From contig OZ246008.1 of NCBI GenBank assembly GCA_965230525.1, positions 744,001 through 808,000 of the forward strand: 64,000 nt of DNA, written 5' to 3'. The notes under the pieces were generated by a model. It was given only the letters and a program-made list of their open reading frames with translations, did not search any database and was not told the DNA's origin. Origin of the DNA: GCA-002733465 sp965230525 (GTDB lineage: Bacteria; Pseudomonadota; Gammaproteobacteria; Enterobacterales; Kangiellaceae). Each line of letters starts with the position of its first letter. Positions within the stretch are counted from its first letter, which is position 1. Shown piece by piece: positions 52,867 to 59,751 of this stretch. Both the position numbers and the translations under genes were made by a program.

Positions 52867-53493
52867 TCTGCTGCTTGCACGATGCTTCCAGTCGAATTTA
52901 GGGATATTAATTCTTTGATTAGTGGTGCCATCCCACTCTACGGTAAATCCTGCCCTCTCTAATTCTTGCTGCATGGTTTGAGCAACTTTAACTTTTTCAG
53001 GAACATCACCATTAACGTGATCATAAGCTAACATCAACCCACCACCAGAAACAGCTCGCTCTAAATCCTGACCATGATAGAAGCAATAGCCAAAAAATCT
53101 ATCTTTTGGATATGCGCTCAATGCTTCGTTTGAATCTTCATGTCCATCAGACATTGTATAGCCAGCATTATGTAAGCAAAGAATACCTTTAGTCTTGAGA
53201 TCTTGAAATACACCTTCTAATCGATCTACATCTGTGACTTGAGGCCATGTTTTTTCAGCTTCTAGCTTTTTCTCAAATTCGATGCTTACGGATTCTCGAA
53301 GCATCTTCTCATCAGCACCTTCTTCAAGTAAATCAGAAATCACTTCTTGGACATCTTCAGGCGTTCCAAATCCACCCCAAATATGAACTTTGATAGCATC
53401 TAAAATGTATTGATTAACTTCATTCATAGCTACTTCCTTGGACAAAGTAAGTCCACTGATTATTAGCAGTATTGATAGAGCGATAATTCTCAT
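52864..53493 (-). CDS. DUF6891-like protein (cassette)
   Basis: Read from the ATG at 53493 the product is 209 residues with a signal-like stretch MRIIALSILLIISGLTLS. A second ATG at 53427 has AAGGAAG seven bases upstream and gives a soluble 187-residue protein (MNEVNQYILDAIKVHIWGGF), which fits the family better. The core KGILCLHNAGYTMSDGHEDSNEA and YCFYHGQDLERAVSGGGLMLAYDHV resembles DUF6891. Family name from memory. Function unknown. Confidence 0.7.
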   Translation of the reverse strand: MRIIALSILLIISGLTLSKEVAMNEVNQYILDAIKVHIWGGFGTPEDVQEVISDLLEEGADEKMLRESVSIEFEKKLEAEKTWPQVTDVDRLEGVFQDLKTKGILCLHNAGYTMSDGHEDSNEALSAYPKDRFFGYCFYHGQDLERAVSGGGLMLAYDHVNGDVPEKVKVAQTMQQELERAGFTVEWDGTTNQRINIPKFDWKHRASSR

Positions 53494-53497
53494 AGCA

Positions 53498-53566
53498 GAT
53501 AACGCCCGCAACACCGGGCAATTTGAAGCGCAGCGAAAAATTGGTCCGCGTGGTTGCGCTTGTTAT
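53498..53566 (-). repeat. attC site
   Basis: GATAACGCCCGC at 53498 and GCGCTTGTTATAC at 53556; arms AACACCGGGC / GCGTGGTT. Same subfamily as 52175 and 52799. Confidence 0.92.
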
Positions 53567-53901
53567 ACGTGGTCTGGAGCTTTACCAATACATTTCGCAT
53601 GACGCTCTCCGTCTTTTAGCCAAAAGAACTCTTCCGTTTCGGAATTTATAGACATACCTTTTGTTGCGCCACTTGACGGTAACCAACCCTGAGTTAAAGC
53701 CCACTTAATAGCTTTAGCCACATAACCCGGGCCAATTTCCGCCGAGTAAGGGAATGGATCTATAAAAAGCACGTATGGTTCTCCTGACTTCCCTGCTGTG
53801 AAAACATCATCACTACACCAAGGACAACACGCATCGTAGTGCCAAAGAAAACCCTCACCATCTATGATAATTTTTCTTGTTCCCTTTTTTGGCCATGCCA
53901 T
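53563..53901 (-). CDS. Hypothetical protein (cassette)
   Basis: 112 residues, soluble. Contains a CCPWC cysteine cluster (YDACCPWCSDDVFTAGKSG) and a later single Cys. Ends GERHAKCIGKAPDHV. The cluster could bind a metal or be redox-active. Function unknown. Confidence 0.65.
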   Translation of the reverse strand: MAWPKKGTRKIIIDGEGFLWHYDACCPWCSDDVFTAGKSGEPYVLFIDPFPYSAEIGPGYVAKAIKWALTQGWLPSSGATKGMSINSETEEFFWLKDGERHAKCIGKAPDHV

Positions 53902-53927
53902 GAAAAATACTCGATTCCTAATTTACT

Positions 53928-53991
53928 TATAACGCTTAATTCAAAAATTCAGGTTGTAGTTTAACCTGAATATTTTGCAATTTCTTGTTAA
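53928..53991 (-). repeat. attC site
   Basis: TATAACGC at 53928 and TCTTGTTAAG at 53982; strong arms TTCAGGTT and AACCTGAA. About 64 bp. Confidence 0.9.
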
Positions 53992-53995
53992 GGAT

Positions 53996-54460
53996 TTAGA
54001 AGTCAAGTTCCATGATCTTTTCTTCATATCCCCATCCATACTCTAGTAGTGCATAAGAATCATATGTCTTTGTGATGGCGCAAGTCGCACAAAGAATGGA
54101 TAGCTTCTGCTCTTGATTTGGTTCATCAGGCAAATTATTCATCGCGTGCTTCAGTGCTTTCTTCGCACACTCTCTATATTTGTCTTTGGCCCATTCAGGA
54201 CACGGAATAAAATTGTAATACTCTAATGATTGCATTACACGATAGATAAATCCTAGGTAGTCCCAATCTAAATCATCTGATTGTTGAAGAAAAATCTCAT
54301 TAGCTTCTAATATCCAAGCAATAGATCCAGTTCCAATGTCTCCTTGGTGATAGAGTTCATCCCAAATCCATTCCTGAACTTTGTCGTATTCCTTATTATT
54401 GTAGTGCTCTAAATAAGGCCGAATATCACATGCGTCGCCAAAACAGTTAGTCAATTCCAT
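53996..54460 (-). CDS. Hypothetical protein (cassette)
   Basis: 154 residues, strongly acidic and probably helical (MELTNCFGDACDIRPYLEHYNNKEYDKVQEWIWDEL). Seven cysteines (CFGDAC, CPEWAKDKYREC, CATC). No family recognised. Confidence 0.62.
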   Translation of the reverse strand: MELTNCFGDACDIRPYLEHYNNKEYDKVQEWIWDELYHQGDIGTGSIAWILEANEIFLQQSDDLDWDYLGFIYRVMQSLEYYNFIPCPEWAKDKYRECAKKALKHAMNNLPDEPNQEQKLSILCATCAITKTYDSYALLEYGWGYEEKIMELDF

Positions 54461-54476
54461 CGGGGATTTTTATATC

Positions 54477-54536
54477 CTTAACGCCAAAATGAATTGAGCA
54501 TGTCTTTTGATGCTTCAATTTCCATTGCCTTGTTAA
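54477..54536 (-). repeat. attC site
   Basis: CTTAACGCC at 54477 and CCTTGTTAAG at 54528; arms AATGAATTGAGCA and TGCTTCAATTT. About 60 bp. Confidence 0.9.
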
Positions 54537-54955
54537 GAGCTCTCATTTGCTCCCCCATAACTCAATAATTGTTTACACCCTACTATACCAAGAGTTCCAG
54601 TCCCTATCATATAGAACCCTTGAGATGTAAAACCAACAATGAATGGGGTCACTATCATTGTACAACAGAAACAAAAGATAACATATGCAGTCATTCTACT
54701 CGCCCTCTTAGAAGGTTTCTGCCTTTTGTTAATGCTGACACGAACAAATAGAGCTAGTGCACCGGAAAAGAACACTAATGACACAAATATTGGAATCCAT
54801 GATTGGATAGGCGACTCTTCTCGTAAATACAAGAATATTGTTGCTGATAGTACTAAGGAAAAAAAGACCAAAATAATGATGGCAAGAACAATACCTAGCA
54901 CTTTTTCCTTTTGAGTCGGAACTCTATCTAGAGTCCACTTTTTATCAATAGTCAT
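54533..54955 (-). CDS. Polytopic membrane protein (cassette)
   Basis: 140 residues from the ATG at 54955; a longer frame enters the attC. Four helices (VLGIVLAIIILVFFSLVLSATIFLYL, WIPIFVSLVFFSGALALFVRV, MTAYVIFCFCCTMIVTPFIVGF, FYMIGTGTLGIVGC). Unknown function. Confidence 0.62.
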   Translation of the reverse strand: MTIDKKWTLDRVPTQKEKVLGIVLAIIILVFFSLVLSATIFLYLREESPIQSWIPIFVSLVFFSGALALFVRVSINKRQKPSKRASRMTAYVIFCFCCTMIVTPFIVGFTSQGFYMIGTGTLGIVGCKQLLSYGGANESS

Positions 54956-54960
54956 ATTGC

Positions 54961-55024
54961 TCTTAACGCCAAACACTGAAGACAGCACGCTTTCTGCGCT
55001 GTTCTTTCAGCTGTGAATTGTTAA
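54961..55024 (-). repeat. attC site
   Basis: TCTTAACGCC at 54961 and ATTGTTAAG at 55018. The interior (CACTGAAGAC...CTGTTCTTTCAGCTG) is close to the duplicated-cassette attC at 47034 and 48944. Confidence 0.9.
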
Positions 55025-55383
55025 GCATACTGCACTCCATGAAAAACCAAAAGATATTGAAAAATACCTGTAACAACAAAGCCTAAAATTGTACATCCTA
55101 TACTGGAAGAATAAAGGACTAATTTTAATCTACTTCTCCACTCTTTTAGGTAACGCAGAAGCAATGCTGCACATCCAGACAGAGCAGTCGCTATCAAAAA
55201 CAATTTGACCAAGCTTGGAACTACTAGACCACTCCCTAAACGAAAAGACTTCAACGAGGGAATATTTCCAGGGTCTATCAGTGACTCGCCATTGAAGAAA
55301 AGCTGATTTCCTAAATACAGAAGACAAATCGAAATCACAATAAGAACTATTGATACTGCTTTCAGAATTATATTGTTCTTCAA
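55021..55383 (-). CDS. Small polytopic membrane protein (cassette)
   Basis: 120 residues with three helices (AVSIVLIVISICLLYLGNQLFF, VKLFLIATALSGCAALLL, LVLYSSSIGCTILGFVVTGIFQYLLVF). Unknown function. Confidence 0.62.
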   Translation of the reverse strand: MKNNIILKAVSIVLIVISICLLYLGNQLFFNGESLIDPGNIPSLKSFRLGSGLVVPSLVKLFLIATALSGCAALLLRYLKEWRSRLKLVLYSSSIGCTILGFVVTGIFQYLLVFHGVQYA

Positions 55384-55397
55384 ATTTCCCTCTTGTG

Positions 55398-55455
55398 CTT
55401 AACGCTCAGCTAATAAGCGCATAGTTTGTTGCGTCTTTTTCAGCGCATGGTTATA
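55398..55455 (-). repeat. attC site
   Basis: CTTAACGC at 55398 and ATGGTTATAG at 55447; arms AGCTAATAAGCGC. Relative of the sites at 49830 and 50731, with GGTTA instead of TTGTTA. Confidence 0.85.
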
Positions 55456-55456
55456 G

Positions 55457-55795
55457 CTAGCTCTCAACTTCGGTACCCCAACCATCATAATCTGCCTTGG
55501 CTTGCTCAGCAAAAGACTCGATCTCTTTAGATTGAGCTTCGATAGTTGAAAAAGTTGGTTTAGTAGACTTTACTAAATCTAGTTGCCAGAAAGTACCGTC
55601 CTCATCTTCCTCTTTTCCTTCATACGCCACTCGATAGCCATTAGTCTTTCCTAGATTCATGAGCAGATTATAATCGTCTTCAGAATAGCAATATAAATGG
55701 TGCTCGATACTGTGTTCTTTGTTCGAATCAGCACCAGCATTTCTTAAAGCTTCCAAAACCTTCAAGTTTCGTTCGTAGTTCTTTGATTTAGTCAT
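55457..55795 (-). CDS. RraB-like (RNase E inhibitor B fold) protein (cassette)
   Basis: 112 residues from the ATG at 55795; the longer frame reads into the attC. The pattern NAGADSNKEHSIEHHLYCYSEDDYNLL...GYRVAYEGKEEDEDGTFWQLDLVKSTKPTFSTIEAQSKEIESFAEQAKADYDGWGTEV is that of the RraB family, including the C-terminal YDGWGT. RraB binds RNase E and alters degradosome activity in E. coli; this cassette copy could modulate RNA turnover. Confidence 0.78.
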   Translation of the reverse strand: MTKSKNYERNLKVLEALRNAGADSNKEHSIEHHLYCYSEDDYNLLMNLGKTNGYRVAYEGKEEDEDGTFWQLDLVKSTKPTFSTIEAQSKEIESFAEQAKADYDGWGTEVES

Positions 55796-55798
55796 AGC

Positions 55799-55908
55799 TA
55801 TAACGCCCCACTTAGCTGCAGCCACATGGAGCTTGTTTGTTGTGTTAGCGTAGCGACAACACAACAAATCAAGCGGAATGTGAGCTGTCAGCTACAGTGG
55901 TTTGTTAA
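55799..55908 (-). repeat. attC site, long form
   Basis: TATAACGCC at 55799 and TTTGTTAAA at 55901; outer arms ACTTAGCTGCAG / AGCTGTCAGCTACAGT, inner arms TTGTTTGTTGTGTT and AACACAACAAA. About 110 bp, like Vibrio repeats. Confidence 0.92.
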
Positions 55909-55915
55909 ATGTATT

Positions 55916-56257
55916 CTAGCTCGTTGATTTAGCCAGCCATATAAACCCTATTATTAATAATGCCCACAACACTTGTGAAGCCTTAGCCATAGAAGCTGAT
56001 GGCTTGATGATTGTGGATATTACCGGAACAAGGCCTGCAGCAACTAAAACCAAGATGCTAAATATGATGACAGTGAGATCAAAGGTCGTGGTCAATACCT
56101 TGAAATGGCTGACCTGCTCAACACTAGCCCCATTTTCAATTAGATATTCATATACCCTTCGATAAGTAAACAGCCATGTTGTAATCAGTGAAAAGATGGC
56201 TAGATACAACACATTGATTTTTGGGTATAGATTTAATGCAGATTTGATTCGATTCAT
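55916..56257 (-). CDS. First cassette: small membrane protein
   Basis: 113 residues with three helices (VLYLAIFSLITTWLFTY, FDLTVIIFSILVLVAAGLVPVI, QVLWALLIIGFIWLA). As the cassette next to attI it is closest to the candidate promoter Pc and should be the most strongly expressed. Function unknown. Confidence 0.65.
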   Translation of the reverse strand: MNRIKSALNLYPKINVLYLAIFSLITTWLFTYRRVYEYLIENGASVEQVSHFKVLTTTFDLTVIIFSILVLVAAGLVPVISTIIKPSASMAKASQVLWALLIIGFIWLAKSTS

Positions 56258-56263
56258 GATGAC

Positions 56264-56290
56264 ATTTAACAGCTGACTGAATGCAGTAAA
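56264..56290 (-). other. attI recombination junction
   Basis: Where the first cassette joins the integron platform the minus strand reads CTGTTAAATG, matching the GTTRRRY recombination triplet (GTTAAAT, 56270 to 56264). It lies between the first cassette start and intI, as expected for attI. The extent on the intI side is not defined. Confidence 0.7.
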
Positions 56291-56347
56291 TCAACCTAAA
56301 CTACCGCATCAATCTCGCTCTTTTGATTATTATTTAGTTAAATCAAT

Positions 56348-56375
56348 ATCATACATTCATTGATTAGGTTTGCAA
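56348..56375 (-). promoter_or_regulatory. Candidate cassette promoter Pc
   Basis: On the minus strand TTGCAA (56375-56370), 16-bp spacer, TATGAT (56353-56348). It points into the cassette array, about 90 bp before the first cassette ATG. Confidence 0.55.
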
Positions 56376-56493
56376 CGGAATGTTTATCTAACTCTGACTA
56401 GAGAAATATTCCTATCTCAATATAAGATATTGCAAACAATTCAATTAGTTAGATCCATAAAAAGGAAGTTTAAATCAACCTAACCTGCTTGAG

Positions 56494-56522
56494 TTGACAG
56501 CAACTACTTATACGAGTAGTAT
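56494..56522 (+). promoter_or_regulatory. intI promoter with overlapping inverted repeat
   Basis: TTGACA (56494-56499), 17-bp spacer, TAGTAT (56517-56522) and then intI ATG at 56554. The repeat ACTACT (56503-56508) / AGTAGT (56515-56520) lies between and over the elements, where a repressor could bind. It is not a canonical CTG-N10-CAG LexA box. Confidence 0.65.
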
Positions 56523-56553
56523 AAATTGCTCGCAAATCTAAAAGGGAATTGAT

Positions 56554-57573
56554 ATGCAAACTACTCAGAAGGCAAAAGTTCTGCAGCAATTACGAATTGC
56601 CATTCGAAGCCTTAACTACGCATTAGCAACTGAAAAAACTTACGTATACTGGGTGTATAGTTTTATTATTTTTAATAATAAACGGCACCCCAATTCAATG
56701 GGTTCAAAAGAAGTTAGTGATTTTTTATCCTATTTGGCTGTGTCAAAAAACGTCGCTCCTGCGACTCAGAACCAAGCACTATGTGCCTTAGTATTTTTCT
56801 ATAAGCATGTCATCAAGATCCCGCTCGACGACAATATTTGTGGCGTTAGAGCTAAGCGGCAGCGAAATATTCCGGTTGTTCTAACAGAAAAAGAGGTTCT
56901 AACGATACTTGAGTACCTCTATGGCCTACCAAAGCTTATGGCTGCTTTATGCTACGGAGCCGGACTTCGGAAAATGGAATGCCACCGGTTGAGAATAAAA
57001 GATATTGACCTGCAAAGACTAGAAATAACTGTTCGCAAGGGAAAAGGAAATAAAGACAGACGCGTTCCTTTGCCTAGTTCTTGCAAAAAACTATTAGAAG
57101 TACAATTAGAATTTGTTAAGTCATTGTATGAGAAAGATCGACAAGAAAATATTCCTGGAGTTGAATTACCTTATGCTTTCAATCAAAAATGCCCTAACGC
57201 TGGCATCAGTCTAATTTGGCAGTGGCTATTTCCTAGTTTGCAACTGAGTACCTGCCCTAGAACTTTAATCAGAAGACGCCATCATGTGCATCCGACTGTT
57301 CTAACGAAACACCTAAAAACTGCGGTAGAGAAATCAAAAGTCAACAAGCATGTCACCCTACATGTGTTAAGACACTCCTTCGCAACCCATTTACTCGAGT
57401 CCGGCGCTGATCTGAGAACTGTCCAAGAATTACTAGGGCACTCGGATGTAAAAACCACTCAAATATACACCCATGTACTTAACCGCAATAAATCGGGTTC
57501 ATTAAGCCCTTTAGATAAAATTATCGCTAACAGAAAAAAGGTTAAAGAACCTCATGTAACCTATGTTTGCTAA
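56554..57573 (+). CDS. intI: Integron integrase IntI (tyrosine recombinase)
   Basis: 339 residues. N-terminal SAM-like core-binding domain (residues 5-100) and tyrosine recombinase catalytic domain with R139 (GAGLRKMECHRLR), K164 region, H270-x-x-R273 (HVLRHS), H296 (LLGHSD) and Y305 (TQIYTHV). Between them, residues 203-230 (ELPYAFNQKCPNAGISLIWQWLFPS) form the additional domain that marks IntI and is needed to bind folded attC. It inserts and excises cassettes at attI/attC. Full length, no frameshift. Confidence 0.96.
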   Translation: MQTTQKAKVLQQLRIAIRSLNYALATEKTYVYWVYSFIIFNNKRHPNSMGSKEVSDFLSYLAVSKNVAPATQNQALCALVFFYKHVIKIPLDDNICGVRAKRQRNIPVVLTEKEVLTILEYLYGLPKLMAALCYGAGLRKMECHRLRIKDIDLQRLEITVRKGKGNKDRRVPLPSSCKKLLEVQLEFVKSLYEKDRQENIPGVELPYAFNQKCPNAGISLIWQWLFPSLQLSTCPRTLIRRRHHVHPTVLTKHLKTAVEKSKVNKHVTLHVLRHSFATHLLESGADLRTVQELLGHSDVKTTQIYTHVLNRNKSGSLSPLDKIIANRKKVKEPHVTYVC

Positions 57574-57606
57574 CTTTAGATGAATAATTTAATGCTTAGT
57601 TTAAGA

Positions 57607-57659
57607 TTGACTCACCAGGCTATCGGGCTCTATAATGTACAGAATTCCGTACACGTACA
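57607..57659 (+). promoter_or_regulatory. yefM-yoeB promoter and operator repeats
   Basis: TTGACT (57607), 18-bp spacer, TATAAT (57631). Directly after lie three GTACA repeats, TGTACA at 57636, GTACA at 57649 and 57655; TGTACA palindromes are the known binding core of YefM/YoeB autorepression. The antitoxin start follows 15 bp later. Confidence 0.75.
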
Positions 57660-57673
57660 TTTTGGAGGTATCA

Positions 57674-57925
57674 ATGGACGCAATTAGTTACACAGCAGCG
57701 AGAGCAAATTTAGCCAAAACAATGCAAGACGTCTGTAATGACCACGCACCAATTATCATTACTCGAAAGAGCGAAGACCCCGTTGTAATGATGTCTTTAG
57801 AAGATTATAACGCAATGCAAGAAACCACCTACCTGTTAAGATCACCTGCAAATGCCAGAAGCCTGCTTGAATCTATCGCTGAATTAGAAGCAGGAGACGG
57901 AACCCAAAGGGAGCTTATTGAATGA
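57674..57925 (+). CDS. yefM: YefM-type antitoxin (Phd/YefM family)
   Basis: 83 residues from the ATG at 57674, with GGAGG six bases upstream. The Phd/YefM pattern is clear: MDAISYTAARANLAKTMQDVCNDHAPIIITRKSEDPVVMMSLEDYNAMQETTYLL. It binds and inhibits the YoeB toxin and represses its own promoter. Its stop overlaps the toxin start as ATGA. Lies directly downstream of intI but without attC. Confidence 0.93.
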   Translation: MDAISYTAARANLAKTMQDVCNDHAPIIITRKSEDPVVMMSLEDYNAMQETTYLLRSPANARSLLESIAELEAGDGTQRELIE

Positions 57926-58176
57926 CATTAACCTTTTCAACAAAAGCATGGGAAGAGTATCTTTATTGGCAAACTACCGATAAGAAAATACTCAAACGTA
58001 TAAATTTGTTGATTAAAGATATTCAAAGAAATCCCAATGAAGGAATTGGAAAACCTGAACCACTGAAACATGGGTTGTCAGGCTATTGGTCCCGGCGAAT
58101 AAATGATGAACACAGAATCGTTTATAGACAAAAACAAAAAACAATTCTAATTGCACAACTACGCTATCACTATTGA
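57922..58176 (+). CDS. yoeB: YoeB mRNA interferase toxin
   Basis: 84 residues, the standard YoeB length. FSTKAWEEYLYWQTTDKKILKRINLLIKDI is followed by GKPEPLKHGLSGYWSRRINDEHRIVYR with the catalytic Glu and Arg, and the C-terminal RYHY ends with the conserved His-Tyr. It cleaves mRNA in the ribosomal A site. Four-base overlap with yefM. Confidence 0.94.
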   Translation: MTLTFSTKAWEEYLYWQTTDKKILKRINLLIKDIQRNPNEGIGKPEPLKHGLSGYWSRRINDEHRIVYRQKQKTILIAQLRYHY

Positions 58177-58180
58177 TATC

Positions 58181-58216
58181 TGAGCTTGCCAAAACGACAA
58201 GCTCATTGATTGTTTT
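58181..58216 (+). terminator. Terminator of yefM-yoeB
   Basis: Perfect arms TGAGCTTG (58181-58188) and CAAGCTCA (58198-58205) with a 9-base loop, then TTGATTGTTTT. It is five bases after yoeB and 40 before the end of pntB on the other strand; the symmetric stem may act in both directions. Confidence 0.7.
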
Positions 58217-58255
58217 ACTCTAGGCTTAGTCAATAACTATCAAAAAAATTTCAAA

Positions 58256-59749
58256 CTACAACGCCTTCACAATATTATCCACACTGGCTTTAGCATCACC
58301 AAACAACATACTCGTGTTTTCTTTAAAAAACAGTGGATTTTGCACACCGGCGTACCCTGGATTCATTGAGCGTTTAAACGCAATCACATGCTTTGCATTC
58401 CACACTTTAAGCACGGGCATGCCAGCAATTGGACTATTCGGATCATCCAAGGCAGCCGGATTAACCGTATCATTGGCACCGATGACCAATACGACATCTG
58501 TGTCCTCAAAGTCATCGTTCAACTCATCCATTTCTAACACAATGTCATAAGGAACTTTAGCTTCGGCTAACAGCACATTCATATGACCTGGCAACCGCCC
58601 CGCCACCGGATGAATGCCAAAACGGACTTCGATACCTTTGTCACGTAATTTTTTAGTCATTTCATAGACAGGATATTGCGCTTGGGCCACAGCCATACCG
58701 TAACCGGGGGTAATAATCACCGACTTAGCATTTTTTAATAACTCGGCAACTTCATCGGCTTGAATTTCAACGTGTTCACCATAATCCTGATCGCTATCGA
58801 CGACTACATCGGTACCAAAACCACCGGCAATCACGCTAATAAAAGAACGATTCATGGCTTTACACATGATATAGCTCAGAATGGCACCGGATGATCCGAC
58901 GAGAGCACCGGTAACAATTAATAGATCATTACCAAGCAAAAAGCCCGCGGCAGCGGCGGCCCAACCCGAGTAAGAATTAAGCATTGAGACCACCACTGGC
59001 ATATCCGCGCCGCCAATTGAAGCCACTAAATGCCAACCAAACACCAACGCGATAACGGTCATGATTAAAAGCGCAGTCATATGCCCTTGTTGTTGGACGA
59101 AATAAATCATCAGAACAAAGCAAACAATACCCGCTAGCAGGTTGAGTTTATGTCGGTGCGGTAACATAAGCGATTTACTGCTAAAAATACCACGCAACTT
59201 GCCATAAGCCACCACCGAACCGGTAAAGGTTACCGCACCAATAAAGATCCCCAGAAACACTTCAACTAAATGAATATTGAGCATAATGCCTTGCATCGGC
59301 TCATGCTCTAAGAAGCTATTGAATCCAACAGCGACGGCTGCAAGTCCAACAAAACTATGCAACATAGCGACTAACTCTGGCATTTCGGTCATTTCAACTC
59401 GTACCGCAAACCAAGTTCCTATCAAACCACCGATGATCATCGCCACGATAATATACTGCATATTGGTCACACTGGGAGTGGCAATCGTGGCAACCAACGC
59501 AATCGCCATACCAATAATCCCATACCACACACCATGCTCGGCAGATTCTTGTTTGCTTAAACCGACTAAGCTAAAAATAAACAAAATAGCTGCAACAAAA
59601 TAAGCACCGTTAATCAGAGGTAAATGATTGGCAGCGGGCTCGATTAAGCCGAGTTTTTCACCGGCTTGCTGAGCCGCTTTAGTGGCTTTATCCACGATAG
59701 ATTCACTGACATTGGCAACCAGAGAAATTATTCCATAAACAATACTCAT
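58256..59749 (-). CDS. pntB: NAD(P) transhydrogenase beta subunit
   Basis: 497 residues. The first 300 are membrane helices (PntB type, MVSMLNSYSGWAAAAAGF), and the C-terminus is the NADP(H)-binding domain with VIITPGYGMAVAQAQ, GIHPVAGRLPGHMNVLLAEA and DVVLVIGANDTVNPAA. It couples proton flow to hydride transfer from NADH to NADP+. Longer at its N-terminus than E. coli PntB (462). Starts two bases after the pntA stop; likely one operon. Confidence 0.96.
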   Translation of the reverse strand: MSIVYGIISLVANVSESIVDKATKAAQQAGEKLGLIEPAANHLPLINGAYFVAAILFIFSLVGLSKQESAEHGVWYGIIGMAIALVATIATPSVTNMQYIIVAMIIGGLIGTWFAVRVEMTEMPELVAMLHSFVGLAAVAVGFNSFLEHEPMQGIMLNIHLVEVFLGIFIGAVTFTGSVVAYGKLRGIFSSKSLMLPHRHKLNLLAGIVCFVLMIYFVQQQGHMTALLIMTVIALVFGWHLVASIGGADMPVVVSMLNSYSGWAAAAAGFLLGNDLLIVTGALVGSSGAILSYIMCKAMNRSFISVIAGGFGTDVVVDSDQDYGEHVEIQADEVAELLKNAKSVIITPGYGMAVAQAQYPVYEMTKKLRDKGIEVRFGIHPVAGRLPGHMNVLLAEAKVPYDIVLEMDELNDDFEDTDVVLVIGANDTVNPAALDDPNSPIAGMPVLKVWNAKHVIAFKRSMNPGYAGVQNPLFFKENTSMLFGDAKASVDNIVKAL

Positions 59750-59751
59750 GA

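Larger units (their letters stand above)
38800..56300 (-). mobile_element. Sedentary chromosomal integron cassette array
   Basis: About 17 kb of short, nearly all minus-strand genes, most followed by an attC site with TAACGC and TTGTTA termini (plus-strand reading). intI lies at one end on the opposite strand, as in known integrons. About 30 cassettes are present and one occurs twice. The A+T content is higher than in the flanking genes. The distal (left) border is not sharp; the last recognisable attC is at 41576, with cassette-like genes down to about 39 kb. Confidence 0.93.

Noticed and set aside
56503..56520. LexA box at intI
   Set aside because: The ACTACT/AGTAGT repeat does not fit the CTGT-N8-ACAG form; reported only as an unidentified operator.
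57674..58176. yefM-yoeB as an integron cassette
   Set aside because: On the far side of intI, on the plus strand, with its own promoter and terminator, and no attC follows it.
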